DNA of 64,000 bases, taken from assembly GCF_037975245.1 (NCBI RefSeq), contig NC_092565.1, positions 15,715,499 to 15,779,498 of the forward strand, written 5' to 3'. Both the position numbers and the translations under genes were made by a program. The notes under the pieces are model-generated. The model had not been told where the DNA came from and made no database searches. It was given only the letters and a program-made list of their open reading frames with translations. Position 1 is the stretch's first letter, and every line of letters begins with the position of its first letter. Origin of the DNA: Apostichopus japonicus (taxonomy: Eukaryota > Echinodermata > Holothuroidea > Aspidochirotida > Stichopodidae). Shown here in pieces: positions 1-14,300 of the stretch.

Positions 1-289
1 AATGGCATCCAACATGTAGGTTAACTTGAAACAAATTGGAAAGTTTGATAACTCATAAAAGTTCATCATTTGGGCACGGGAGCCATCAGAAAGCTGACAG
101 GAGGTATACTATGTGGACACCATTGTAGAGTCATTGTTTATAACCTGTCTTAGAATTTATTTATCTAAATCCTACCTGTTCTGCAGAAAACTTACACAAT
201 GTCAAGAATTTTGATGAAAATGAAGAAAACACAACAAATTCCATTCTTTTCCCACTCTGCAAGTACAAAGCCAACGAGATGAAACTTAC
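1..289 (-). other. Start of cyclin J intron (runs off left edge)
   Basis: This stretch follows the donor site of the cyclin J exon on the minus strand (GTAAGT at 289-284). I see no further exon with cyclin-like coding in it, so the rest of the gene lies outside the window. The open frame continuing to 192 is intron read-through. Confidence 0.6.
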
Positions 290-575
290 TTGCAATTAAT
301 AGACATGCCATAGCAACTATATGTAAATGAGCTTCATTGGAGCTGTTGTCTCTATCCATGATTCTGTCCAATAGGAATACAGCTAAATGGATGGTATGTG
401 ATGTCATGTTGAAACACTCAGCTTGTACTGCCAGCCAATCCACCAGATATCTCCGTATGTGTAAGTGAGGAGAAGTACCCTTGTAAATAACTAACTTTCC
501 TTCTTCTTTCTTGAGAGAGGAATAAATGTCTGCAACCAGGTCCTTGTCTCCATCCCACCAATTAGTTTCAGCCAT
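290..575 (-). CDS. CCNJ: Cyclin J, first coding exon (partial gene)
   Basis: This exon encodes the N-terminal 95 residues of a cyclin J-type protein. It starts MAETNWWDGDKDLVADIYSS and carries the start of the cyclin box: YKGTSPHL, then RRYLVDWLAV, HLAVFLLDRIMDR and CLLIASK. These blocks match vertebrate cyclin J as I know it: WW near the N-terminus, YKG.SP.L..RRY, HLAV.LLD..MDR and the CLLxASKF block. The ATG is at 575-573. The exon ends one base into a codon before the donor GTAAGT at 289-284, exactly where the family sequence would continue with Lys-Phe. Upstream of the ATG on the minus strand, 'tttggtctcag' near 590-600 looks like an acceptor, so a non-coding first exon may lie at higher coordinates. 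Cyclin J is a poorly understood cyclin linked to early embryonic cycles and the germline. CCNJL is the alternative, and the two cannot be told apart from this exon. Confidence 0.85.
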
Positions 576-1127
576 TTACATCTGACCCTGAGCTGAGACC
601 AAACAATAAAATCATTTCTGATGCAACAAATCTGTTTTTAAGCAAGGTGGACTGGCTTCTTATACATATAACATGTAATGTACCAACCTGACACATTGCT
701 TGATATACCTAATCATAGATGACAAGTTGACATAGTAATTGTTACTTCTACCACCTTCCACAACTCCAACTAGGTACCCAAAAAATGATCTACCTGACAG
801 TTACCAACTCTGACAGAATGTAAACAAATAACAGCCCAGATTTGTCCAGGCCAGTTAAATGGCCATATTTGCACGACCCTGTTAAAACCTAGTGAGTAAT
901 GATTGTTACTGTATACAGCAGTTTCATCGCCAACAAAGTTTAAATTATATTAAGCTCACGACATGTAAACAGCAAATTGGACTTTTGCTTTATTATTTTA
1001 CTAATTTAAACTGAACACACCTATAGTCTTAATAATGAAAGATCGCATATCCTTAAGTTAAGGAGAGAAAAACAAACTGAGAGAAATAGACCCAACCTGA
1101 TTATCTACTGCAAGAAAAGCCTGTGGA

Positions 1128-1246
1128 GGTAAATATATAAAAGTTTAAAGGACTGAAATTTTGATCCTAGCAGGATCTTCTTTGAACAGGTTGTCTCTGA
1201 AGATCCTACTGGGATCAAAACTGAAGGCATTTACTTTTATATATGT
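1128..1246. repeat. Imperfect inverted repeat (hairpin)
   Basis: The two arms, about 1130-1180 and 1193-1245, share ATATATAAAAGT, TTTTGATCC and AGGATCTTC in inverted order around a short spacer. It looks like a small foldback element or the remnant of one. No clear target duplication is visible. Confidence 0.55.
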
Positions 1247-4200
1247 CAGTAAGTCAAAATCATTAAAAAAATGAAAGATCTTACCAATTTTCTTGTTCTT
1301 AGGCCCATCCTACTTGCTCTTTCAAACATACCTTAGTTTAATTTGTGCTTAAGTCAATAGTTATAGAAACAAAAAGTGTTCAGTAATGTGTGGCTGAACT
1401 TGCCACACATTGATCTGCACTTAACCACTTTGTCTAATTAGAACTCGACCCAAGACTGAGATTTACTCCGACTAAACGTGCCATTATTTGCAAGAGAAGA
1501 AGGCTCACATTCCTATTGGTAGAATATTACACTATATGTATACATGACTAAAGTTTTGCAGTTGTTTCAAACTTTTATGGAACAGCGTCATATCTACATT
1601 TAATTTTAAGTCAGTCATAAGTTAGGCTTACATACCAGACGTCTCGATGTGAACGTTAGGCAGTGATACATTAACCATCAATTTCCAACTTGCCCTAGGC
1701 TCTAGGACTGGAGGTGGATTTTTTTTTAAACTTTAGGGTAGGTCAAGGATAGTTACTTACGGCAAAGTAACTCGATGTAACCTTGGTGATGGAGGTTTAC
1801 TAATTAAAGTAATCAATTCACCCGGGCAGACAGGAAATATTTAAGTAATTACAGAGGTCCGGTTTCTTGGTTCCTAAGGTGGGCCGTGAGGTAGAGCGAC
1901 AGGTGTTGGCATATTCCATGAAATTGAAAATGGCTACTTCTCTTTTTTACGAAAATGGTTATTGCGCAATATTTTAATCCTGGCACGCCTATTATATTAG
2001 TAGGTTAGCGAAAAAACGAAATGGACGTTGCAGATACAGACTGGATGGGAGGGTTTGAAAATTCTATTATTTCCCTTTTTTATTTATTAGTGTCTTAATA
2101 TTTTGCCGGGTTGGGAGGGGATGCGGAGTTGCTTATTGATTTTTAATCTGTGCCACTTCTATTTTATGTATAGGCTTTTACTTTCTAAGGAAGATTATGC
2201 AACAGACATTACATTCTTCGGTTCAGTTCAGTTTATTCATGTATAATTTCAAATATAAATACATAAATAAAAAAGATGCGTATGGAAAAATTTAAGGAAG
2301 GACATAGAGGCAATAATAAACAAAGAATATATACATTAGTGAAATCAAGGGCAAACATTTTTTTCATGAATGTTGAGTTACTTTTTTTCTCAAAACCTCG
2401 GCAATAAGTCGATATCTTGACATGAAAAGTAATTTTTGTTAATGAAACCTCGGAGTATCCACAGTTTACATGGAAAGTTTTGTTATAAAAGGTAAATTCC
2501 AATGAAGATTCCAAATAAAATATGGATATATGAAGGTAGAAAAATATAGGGAGATAACATTTCCAAATTTCCGCATTATATAGCAATTAGTCGAATTTTG
2601 AAAATACGAAGTTGAACTTTCAATGAACAAGTCTAAATTTCGTTGAAAACTCAAAATAGCAAGACGATAGTATAATTGTTGTGATGAAAAGTAGTTTGGC
2701 AAGTACAAGGAGAAATACGGAAAGATGCCCCAACCCCACCTCAATTCACTTTTGATAAATTCCTACTGCCTACTCTAATATTTCTTAGATCAATCGAATT
2801 TTGAACTTTCAATCCAGGTCTGAAAAGTGAACAACTCGGTGTGCAATGGTATAGAGGATATAGCCAGTGCATACTCATGTGCACCAAAGATAGGTACGTT
2901 CAGGAACTCATATTGGTTTCAAATGCCTCGAAGCCTGAATGATGCGTGGAGGTTTTAAACATGCAGTAAGTTAGCCCAACGGGCCGCTATAAAATACTCT
3001 ATTCACACATTTTCTTATTCATCCAGATTAGATGGGTCCTGTCCTCACAGGGAATGCCTGACTGCGTGCCGTATGCGGGCGTCTGAAGTTGCCAAATATG
3101 ACGAATGGCTCACTCAAGCCCAAAAGCATGGTTGTGCTTAGGTTAATATGGGCTTTCGTTTAGGGTCCCATTTCTATTGTTGCACCAGGGCCCTGTTCAA
3201 GTTCTCGTTGCAATTTTTGTTATAAAAAAAATGTAATATTTTGGGATAATAATAATATGAAAGCTGTTAGTTAGTCAAAGGAAAGCAACACAGAAACTCG
3301 ATTGATTGTGAACTCATACCGTATTAAACACGGAGTTATTACAAAGAGTGATTCATACCCTACTACTTATTTATTTTGATGAGTTGTACTTTCGGTTTAA
3401 AAGAACGCACCTCAAGCAAGTATACCGTACAAAGCATTTCCCCAGTCACATATTTCCGTGCTACATATTTCAAGTCTAATTTGGATTGATTAATTAATAT
3501 GAATGTTAATTTCGTAGCAAGATCATTTCATCGCGTCTATTCTGATCCTCGATAAGTCCAATTAACGTTTAGTATACAACGGGGGAAAACACAAACTTAT
3601 GGAGAAGCTCCCATTTACACTATACGGTACTGTACTGTTAACTCTGAGCTTTAAGCTCGCCGGCTATAATTTTTTTTTTTTTGTACATTGGCATAATTAG
3701 AGGGCGGCAGAGATGGAACTTGGTCCCTAAATTCCGTTGAGGTAACGGAGGAAGCGTCGAATTATAGAAATGGACAGATCGACGAAAATGAAGTTATCAA
3801 AACATTTAAATGATAAATCTTTTCTTTATATACTCTCCCCACCCATATATTCATTATTTGGGTTGCCATATCTCTAGATTTCCCCGAATATATCCTCCTT
3901 ATTTTCCTTACGTGACGTGTGCATGGAATCAGCAAAGAAATTATCAGGATCTTTTGGTAGTTCTAACAAAGTTGTAATAAATAAAGCGGAAAAGCTTTGT
4001 CGAGTGTAGCTCTGTCGAGGGCGAGCTGATTATTGTATAGTAATAGTGTATGCAGCACTCAGCCTGTGAACTTTGATACCATTTTCATGTGAGTATTTGA
4101 AAATGCCCCCCCCCCCACCTACAAATCGGGAGGGGTCATCCCTCATTTTAGAACCCCCTCACCTAGGCCACAACTTATCCTCCTTTATTCAAATAAAATT

Positions 4201-7149
4201 TGGCAGCCATTTTGATTATGACAATATATATTTTGGGATCATATGCGATAAAAAGTATAGAAATACATATTATATTTCGTCTCATTCAATATTGTGAAGA
4301 AGAACATGGGCGTATCGACAAGCTAACCAATGAGTTATGCAGTTTTCCCCCTCGGCTCACCCCCTTCCCCCATATTTATACAGTGCTCACAGACAAATGG
4401 GGTTGAATCATTGAGCATTAATCTCTCCTGAATTTGATTGAAATACTTTAGTCCAGAAATGAATACCAATACACAATTTTATTAAGTAAAAAAAAAAAGT
4501 CCTTTTATTTGCTTTTATTTGGAACATGATGTGCTAAACGAATCAGCTTATGAATTGAGTGATTAATGAAAAAGGAATAAATAAAGCTCTGATATAACGT
4601 TAAAACATTGTTTATTTAAACAACTGAAATGTCTGATAATGAGCAGGTTGCAATTTTACAAAGCAGAATATGCCAGATTTTCTATAAATATATAATTTAC
4701 ATGCAAATTTTGACGTACGGGACATGGTAAGTGGCTGGAGATTCGTCAAACTCTGCTTCCCAACAGCTATTGACATTTGGTCAACAAAATAGCCTAACCT
4801 AGAGCATATTACTAAAACTAAGATTTCAATTAATCACATTAGCACACCCCCCCCCCCCTCCACACCACTGTTGTAAACATTAAAATGTTAATGAGCTAAT
4901 GATTAATAACTTCAATACGATTTGATTCTCAGCATTTCAACATCCAGACGTTTCAATTATCATGCATTGTTCATCTAATGCAAATAAGAAATCTGGAAAT
5001 ATTCAATCTTTTTCAACTCATATTTCATTATTTGAAATGAAACTCGACCAGTGAAGTTAAGGAGCTACACACTACAATGTTGTGGGATTTAATTTTTTTT
5101 CAAAGAGCACCCAAAAAAAATTGACTTGTGACAGTCAAGACCGAAAGCAGCTTTACCATTTACAAATGAAGCAATTTTTGAAGAAAGTTTTCTAAAATGT
5201 CATTTGAAGTGATTTTTAAATGCACCCACTTGATACAAGAACCCTTATGAACGTTCAAGTTTTACTTGTAATGCAAACGTTGTTTCAAATAAACATTGGT
5301 CAGCGAACTCACCACCAGAGATATTTTAAGGGATTATGATGATAACTAAGCTGCCACATTTATCAAACTCCATCAACCTCCACCCTGTACATTTTGAAAT
5401 TTCTTCAAAAACATTTTCCATCTTGAAAACAACAGGGACATGCTCTCATGACCCTGATTCTTGAAACAAGTTACACATAGTTTTAAGTTTGAAAATATAC
5501 AAAATACTAAAATAAATGTCTTTTTAGAGGGTTTTATCTTGATGCTATGCTTAGAAGTGCACATCTAACACCTTGCAGATTCTGGTACAAGAAAATGTGT
5601 CTTTTGATAATAATGTTACATAACTATGGCTAGAACGCCTAATTGGCTTCCAGTCTAGCTTCTTTTTTTTTTTACCAGTTTAGGGCTCAAAAATATCCAC
5701 TGAAGAAATTGTGAATATTAATAATGAGCAAGAAACCACTCAAGCAACTATTCTTCAACATAATAAAACGAGACAAAATTTGACTTTCTTTCTTTTTGTC
5801 AGATATAAATTAGTACATTTAAAATACTGTAACTTAAGCACCATAAATTAAAAGTTTTTAAAAAAAAAAATGCCCTTAAAATTAAACCATGGTAATAGTT
5901 TATAATGGAACGGCTTAGAACCTCTCTGTGTCTCCTTTCTACTGCAGAAATAAATTACTTAAGACGTTTTAACAAAATACTGAGCAATCTGTGAACATTC
6001 TTAAATGTGACAGATGATAAAGAAATCCTCTTTAGAAATTTACAAAACCCTCTCTAGTATTTGCAAATGTTTTGCCCCCGTCCCTCATTTGTTATAAATA
6101 TGCATGAGGAAAACCCAGTTCGGACAGCTTTTTATAAACTGTAGTTTCATGTCATGCTTCGAAGCTACTCGTACTGACAGTATACGCAGTATGAATAATT
6201 GAATATCATGTTTATCAGATAATGATTAGGAACTGTTCATGCTGCCAGTACCTAAGTTTTGAAACATGGTGTGAGAGGACAGTGTAGAATGGTATAAGCA
6301 TTATGCCCTTGCTGGCTGTAATAGAGAGACCATTTAACCAATCTCTAACATAAATCTCTGTTACTTTCTGGTTTATGTGGCAATGTCTTCCAGAAAGCTT
6401 ATCTACTGTCATCAGATTCCTCCTCTGCAAAGTTTCCTCATATTGGGTCAAAGAAATTATTCGATGCCCTCAGAATGAAAAAAAAATGAATAACGAGAGA
6501 TGAGTTAATAAAACTGAAGATAACGGATCTAGCAAACTGGTCAAAATTTTGGACAAGGAACTAGGAGTGGTCTGATGGACATAGTAGATCTTTATCAATC
6601 TTATCACAGAAAAATCTTCAATTATGACTTGTCCAACTTTCTTAAAAGGTAAAAGGTTGGTTTTGCAGGATTATTACATGACAGCAACTTTTGGTTTATA
6701 GTTTCTTCAATACTTACTACTGACTGACTGTATTTGTTAAAAATCATACAATTTTCAATTTTTTTTTGCATAAACATGCATTTGAAATCCTTTGTGAATT
6801 CATGGCCACTTAACTTTTCCATTAAAGCAAAGTCTTCTTGCCTAATACACTGTAAATAAGTACCAGAATAAGTTGCTTGAGGATTTGTCATATAAAAGAT
6901 TGGAGATGAAGTAATTCAGAAATTGTGAAAAAGTCAAAGATTATTTACAAATCCTACCAGAAAATGAATTCAACTATTATTTAGAAATGGGCTCCTAAGA
7001 AAATTTTCCAAACAAAGATATTCACCGACAGACGTTTGACTTCTCAGAAATTGGTGGAAAAGGGCCTTCCACCAAACCCAATGGTCCTCATGAACGTCTT
7101 AAATATACTTTGTATACATCAAGAATCGAGATATGACTTGACTATGAGG

Positions 7150-7310
7150 TGAAAGTAAAAAACAACGTAGGTGTAAAGAATTCGAAAATCTATCAAGTAC
7201 AGTGGAAGCACATCCAACCTCCACCTGGAATCGAACCTGGGCCTCCAGCTTTAGATATGAGGGCACCTAATTCCTACTAGATTACTAGATCATTTGTCCA
7301 GTTATTTGGG
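7150..7310 (-). mobile_element. tRNA-derived SINE head
   Basis: On the minus strand a perfect pol III B box, GGTTCGATTCC (7237-7227), lies about 40 bp downstream of an A-box-like TAATCTAGTAGG (7284-7273). The tRNA-like fold is poor, so this reads as a SINE rather than a working tRNA. The body probably continues to lower coordinates, but I cannot fix its 3' end. Confidence 0.5.
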
Positions 7311-8937
7311 ACCAGGAAGGAAGGTCATAATTTCACTGTAGGCCAAAAGCTGTAATATATAATAATATTTCATTTTGTTTGCGGCACATTCGGCGTACTC
7401 TTCCATACGGTCATTGCTGATTCAGTCTAAACCAAAAATTCATTTGTGCCTTTCCCGGCGGGATCTCCAAGGAGATAATGAAACAGAATATAATATCTAT
7501 ACATATATAAATATATGTATATATATATACGTTTGTGTGTAAAATAAATTAAAATAAAACAGTTCTCAGCAACTACCTGATTACATCTATTTTGAAAGCT
7601 TGACATATTTTCCACTTAGATTCAAGAGCTTTCAATAAACACTTGATAAATGCAGATATATCCATGTGACCAAATACAGCACTCTTCTTTACTCTTTTCC
7701 ATAGTCTAGTTATCATCGGAAAAGAAAAACGAAATGCCCAAGTAGCAATAATTTGTAACCATCTTGTCTAATTGAAAACAATGCATATCTTACAAATATT
7801 TTAGAAGCAAAAAACAGATTCATTTTTCAGACTAAAGAAGCAATTTTACAGATAAAGTACTACACTAGACCATCAGTAAATTTTCCTATCGGCACGATGG
7901 TGTCTGTGACATTTTCTTTCTTAAATAATTATGCTTTGAAAAGATAATCTACTGTATCAAGAAATTCAAAATAATAGCTTGAAAACTTTACGCAACAGCA
8001 GAACAAATCACAATAGGATCATCTTTTCAATGTGTCAATCCATCTTCCATCACTAAATACTGCTGTCTATACAAGACACTCAGCAGTTGACCAATATTTG
8101 AAACAACCCCCTCACAAATGAATAAAGATTAAACATATTTGACACTTCTTGGACAAAACACTTGATTCACTTTCTTGAAAGAAGACAACATTTCATATTT
8201 GTCATAAATATATCAAGTTATGAACCAAACTCAGATCTAATCAACCACACTCAAACTCCAAATAAACATTGTCAGTTATAAAACTTGCACGGGTGAAACC
8301 CTTCAAAATTCTGTGCATTCTCCCTGAATTTGTTTGTGCTGTCATAAACTTCTTCAGAGGTAAATGGACTATATGTTTCCAGCCAGAAATGTTTTGGTGT
8401 CATGAACAGGCCAAAAAGTCAATACACTGAATGTAAAACTATGTCCCTTTGGGACATCTGGTTCCTGTGAATCAAACAGATTTGAAAAAATCCTTTACAT
8501 TCAACCAGTCAAGCCACCGGAAACTCATTCACTGCCATCCAAAATCACAAGTTTCATCAACTGGACGTTGATGTCTTTGAAACCTGCTGAGATTTAAGAC
8601 TTTTGTTTTGCCTTCTTCTGCAACATTGGTACTTTTACGACAATCGTACTCAATGTTTCTTATGGCTAGGTTATCCTCTTCAAAATAAAACTGTGTATTG
8701 TCATAAGTCTTCCAGAGACGAGTTGACATTAGTCTGATCACAATGTTCGGTTCTCCGATAATGAAACTAATCTTTTGAAGCTAGTAAATGATAATCCTCG
8801 CTGTGACCAAAGAACAAAAAGAGAAACTCTTTGCAAGACAAAACTCCAAAATCTTGTACCGTTTAGCTGCTTTTGAGTAAAATCTTGGTCTTTCCTAGAA
8901 AAACAAACAATTCCATCTTGGCATCTACCGGTGCACT

Positions 8938-11288
8938 CTAACTATCGCTCAGCAGATCTGGGTCCTTGATGTGCCGTTTCAGATACTTCATCATACTAAA
9001 TGTTCGGACTCTCTTTGTTCCTGCAGTAAATAGAGCAGAAAACCAACGGTAAATCTCTCAAAATTTACAATGTGCAAATAGAAGTCACATGGGTGAGACT
9101 GAGAAGGAAGTGTACCTCTACCCAAAGTGATTTGGAGTAGAATTTCTCCTTGTTGGAGTGGATAGTTTTAAGGTCAGTTATATCTTTAATGGCATTGAGT
9201 CTTAGGTCAAGAATATCATACAATGAAAGAGAAAGTAATAATATGGGTATATTCTTTCCATTAATTGTATTAGTCATACAAATGAAATATACTTATGTGT
9301 GTATCACTTGTCTTGGCCAAGAACTAATATGTAGATGTGAGAGCCGTTGGAATCATGGAATGGCTTACTATTTTAAACTGGTGACTGTTTGGGTTACAAT
9401 TTATTAAAACCATAAAGCTGTCTATTCTTTTAAGTTTAAATACTTAACTAGATCTTCTTCTGTCATTTCAACTAAACTAGATATGGGCAATATTGGGATT
9501 TCTCAATACCCCAAATTAAAAGAATAATTCATGACTCACCAAACACTTTCAAGAGTTGATCATCGCAAATATGAAACTGCTTGTTCTTTGGATCCTGCCA
9601 AATGGAAAGGAAAAAAATCCTATTGTAAGCAAATTTGCTTAGTCTATAGGAAAGGTACACATTAATGTTTAATGGATACAGAAATGTCAATGTTTATCCA
9701 TTGTCTTTTTTAAATTCTAATATTACTCAACCAAATTACCAAAACACGTTCTATTAACTTCATATCAATGACAGAACACCATTGGATGACATGCAACACT
9801 GTTTGTCCTTGACAACATAGTCAAGATTGTGTAATGCATTGTCAACATTTAATTTGAAAAGTTATAAAATCTCTTGTTTTACTATTGAGTTTTGTGTAGC
9901 ATCTGAGGAACCAACCTGATGGTCTGTGGGTTGAACTAAGTAGTCCAGCCACTTAAATTGATGATCATCAGCTGTTTAAATGAATCATTTCTCAAAAACT
10001 GAAAGAGGTATAGGAATGCAACCTGGACTGGTAGCAGGTTTTTTTTTTTAACTGTATGCAAATTAACTTTGTGCCTAAAATAAAATCATACCTTAATCTA
10101 GCATTGTTAAAGCTAGTCTTAACCATTTGATCATAATCAAATTGCAAGGTTAAAAGTTATATAATATCCCGTGACAATCTGATCAGACACTTTCTAAGTG
10201 ACACAACAAGTTTTTATGTTGCCATTAGAAATAACGCTATATATACATAATCAGATATATCAATGCATTACTTTGTCCAGTAATGGCTATTTGGAAAAAC
10301 CTCTCTCAACAAACAAGAAGACACCTTCACTTGACAAATAAGTTTACTGTGATTATTTTGTGGCATGGGGATCAATATTTATGAAATATTTCAAAAGAAA
10401 AACCAGCAATGATTTTGAAATTTACCGCTAATTCTCTCTCCTTCACAATCTGCCACATTCTTTTGACGACCTCTGACCTTGACATCTGAAAAGTGTAAAG
10501 AAATAGAAAAACAGTTACAAAGGACTTCACATGTGTTCAACAAGAGAAATACAAAAATTCCTTGTGTTGAATTATAGGCAACTGCCAATGAGTAAACAAA
10601 GGGTAACATACCAAATGGGAGTAAAAAATGCACGCTTTATTCTTGGATTTAGCTTGTTTCCTTCTGAGGTTTCCAAGTTTAGTCCATATCTTCAATTTTC
10701 AAACATTTTGATTGGCTCTTTACATAGAAACTCAAAGTTACCACCAACAACTCAGTAAAATTGAACATCGTCTGCTACAAATATGCTATAAAATAGCAAA
10801 GCAGGTCTTATAAACATCTTCTTTATTAAACCACATACTCCTAGTTTGGAAATTTTCCTTTATATCCTCACCACAAAATTTTGTATTACATGTTGAATGG
10901 TGCAACCCGAGTTACAGAAGAACTGTAAGTTTAAAACATGTTGACCAGTCAGATGGACATGTTCTTACATAAACCCTTACCTTTTCGGTTCCCATAATTT
11001 CAGCCAGCTCAGGAGAAAGCACCATGTCTGAGTTGTAGCCTGAAGAATAATGCAACAAAATCATACAAAAAAAACCCATTCAGAATGATAACGTTATTTT
11101 ACTTTATCATTAAACATTTCAAATATTTAATTAGAGTCTAAATACCGGTAAATATTACATAACAAAAACAGTATATAAATCAATATATATATATATATAT
11201 ATATATATCACATAAGATACTTAACTAAACTATCATCATACTGCTACTCGGAGTTTCACATGTACGGCTCGTGCACCGATCATCAGGC

Positions 11289-11364
<76 letters not shown>

Positions 11365-14300
11365 TGGAGAGGACTTCTTCAAGGGTTCACAGGTGCAAGA
11401 TAACATACTACAATATTAAATGTGTGGTTGACAGTGACACAGTTTAAAACCCACACAAAAATATCTTACTGTTTCTAAAAGTTCCTTAAAGCAGAAGGGC
11501 TGGGAGATGGGCAGGCGTTGGGGCTAACTAAATAAAGCATCAACAATACAGGACCCTGAATTTTCCAATTTCGAAGGGACAATTGTCATCAAATGATCAC
11601 TTGCGCTCAATTTCTTTGTATTTCATGCATTTATTTTTCCATTTCTTTCATTTTATTGATTGATTGACTTTTCTTGTGGTTTTTGGTTACCTGTCTTAAC
11701 GCCTTTCTTTGATCTTTCTGATTTTGTCTTCGATTTCTTGGCCTTCTTGTGAGCATGTCTTTGATTTCCATGTCTCGTTCTCCTTCCGGTGTCTTCCTCC
11801 TGTAGCCGTCTTGCGAGTTCTTCATCACCTATGATCTGACAGTGTAGAGGGTGAATATTAGGGGTAAGATGTGACTGAGAAAGATGGCAAAGAACTGGCA
11901 CAGATGGGACACAATGATATCTGAGGGAAGGCGCATGAGTTCTCAGCCAGTTGCACAGCCTTTAACAAGTGGTGCCAAGTTTACCAAACTTACCAAGGAT
12001 CACAGAAAATGAGATTCTAATCGATAACACAACCATCTAGATTTTTCGACAACATGAAAATTTCTTAACAAGTAATTCTTTAATGACCATATAAAAGTCG
12101 CAAAGCTGTTTCTCGTAACGTCATGCAGTATTTGTCATGAAATCTTAGGTCAACACAGAAACGACCGTGGGTCTACAACATCATCTTTCCTACAACATCA
12201 TGGTTTAAGAGTTAGTAAACAAAACATGGAATACACAAAGGAAATTTCCACTATTCTTGAAAGCAGTTGACAACCACCTGTATGTTGTCATGAAAATCAC
12301 AGTAATGCAAACATTCCAGGTCAAGTCAAGACAGAACTTATCAAGAAATAAAGTTAACGAGTTACCTCTGGTTGCTTGTGTGATACTTTTTGTTTTTTTG
12401 ATTCTGGTGGGCTCATGTCCTCTGGCTAATGAAAAAGAGAGAGAAAAATATCTGGTATGCAATCAGTCAAACAGGAATATTGGCAAATAAACAACAGTCA
12501 ACGCAGTATTAAGGCTCAGCACAATGTTTTGCCTCAATGTTCTTGCTGCTTTAATATCTCTACTGATGTCAAATAAAACTTCCAGCAGTAATACATCCCT
12601 TGCAGATATATTACAGCAGTTAAAATGTTTACACAGAAATTCAACATCAACAACCTTTTCCACGCAGAGAGAATTCCAACAGTCAGATAGACAACATATT
12701 TAATGAGCTGTTATTTAAAGATATTGAAACTATTTTTAAATGATAAATTTGTAAGAAAACAGTTCCAATCACATTAAAGAGCTCTTCCTTGTATCTGTAA
12801 AAAATACTGTTTACTGAAAATGTCCAAATAGAGAGATTGAGTAAAATTGTTCATTTTAAGAGAGAATTACTGTTTCGAAGGAAGAATCTGACTGGGATCC
12901 ATCCTCTACCGTCTCTTTAGTTTTCTCTTCCTCCTGTCTCTCATCCTCATCTTCATCAGCATCTCCACCGGCCTTTTCTACCTTGGCTAATTCTTCCATT
13001 AAGACTTTATCAACTTCTTTTTTCCTGAGTAGAAAACCGAAACAAGCTAATTCAAGTGTATATATTGGCTTCATTTTATCACATCAAAGGTTTCTACAAT
13101 ATCCAGAGGGTGGGAATCACATGGGAATCCCATGTCAATCAGTATCAATCCTCTCTCAAAGAGACTACCTGAATAAAGAGATATACAGTATTATAGATAC
13201 AACACAATAACCATGCATACAATACCTGCTTGATAGATCCAACTTGAACGATTCTTCAAGGAGCTTTCGGACTTTTTTGGAAGACAAAGATGAAAGATCG
13301 GCATCCTTAAGAATATCTGTAGAGAACAGATTATCAGACAACAAAATCAGGGATTGAAATTTTAAACCTGGGAAAGTTCATTGGACACTTAATCAATGAG
13401 ATTTCTTGGCCAGATGAGAAAACTACTAAGACTCTCTTTCTGCCTCCTCTTACATACATGTTGTACACATACATACAAATCAAAAGATCTTACCTTGTTT
13501 AACAAGTCTGCTTTACATATGTACTGTACTGATTTGTACTTTTATTTTTTTCTGTAATCTTATGTGACAATTGTACTTTTAGTTTGCCTCATCTGTAGCA
13601 ATCCTAGAGGTGAGGTCTGATGAAAGTAACCTATAAATTTCTGTTTGCTCTACACTTGCCCTTCATTGAAACATTCATTGCTTAATGAACAAAATCAACT
13701 GCTGGACATCCCGGTACAATATGTTAATCACAAGAATGTGGGACCATTCCTGCTGTATACTGTTAACAATAATACAGACTACAGTGCATCATTGACATGT
13801 GTTATTATTGATAATTAACAAACCATAGTTATATATTCTAAAGGATTTTACTTCAAAGCTAATTTCATCGATCACTAAGATATAGCAAATATACCATGAA
13901 TTATAACCGGCCCTTTCACACTGAACTTGATTTGGAACAAACTCAAGTGGCCTATCAAATGTAAATGATTTTAAACAAAGGATCTCTGAGGTTAGCAAGA
14001 TAGTGAACATTCTATAAAGAATAGGGCTGTGTCATTCCGGTTAATTCACTAACCGGTTAACCGTTTCTATTAACCGAACGGTTAACGTTTAAACGTAACC
14101 AGTGTTGTTGCCTCAAAATAAGAGCCGAAAATCAGAGTTATATAGCTCAGATTATAATTCCGAAAGAGCGCCACCACTTTTGATGCGGAAGTACATTCTC
14201 AAAATAGCGCTGCATGTATCGTTTTTTTTTTCGTAACGCGTATGTTAAGAATTAGGTTGTATTTGCTTAGTTTTGACGATCGTTACATTGAAAAAGATGA

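Larger units (their letters stand above)
576..8937. other. Intergenic region, cyclin J to SWIB gene
   Basis: I recognise no coding exon here. The region is AT-rich with scattered homopolymers, including C runs near 4104-4117 and 4846-4857. It holds one imperfect hairpin (1128-1246) and one SINE (about 7150-7310). The part just below 8938 is probably the 3' UTR of the SWIB gene on the minus strand. Minus-strand open frames at 2233-2744, 6215-6451, 6622-6891 and 8529-8741 have no family resemblance that I know of and no convincing splice context. Confidence 0.55.

Noticed and set aside
6215-6891. Two minus-strand frames sharing a KLSG motif as related exons
   Set aside because: The DNA around the motif is not alike, no splice sites support them and no family is recognised. 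Probably chance or 3' UTR sequence.
7200-7290. Functional tRNA gene on the minus strand
   Set aside because: The B box is perfect but I could not build acceptor and anticodon stems. A SINE is more likely.
11653-11901. CCDC50-like ubiquitin-binding protein
   Set aside because: The DEELARRLQEE segment first suggested this, but the neighbouring exons join in frame to DEK_C and SWIB domains, so it is the middle of that protein.
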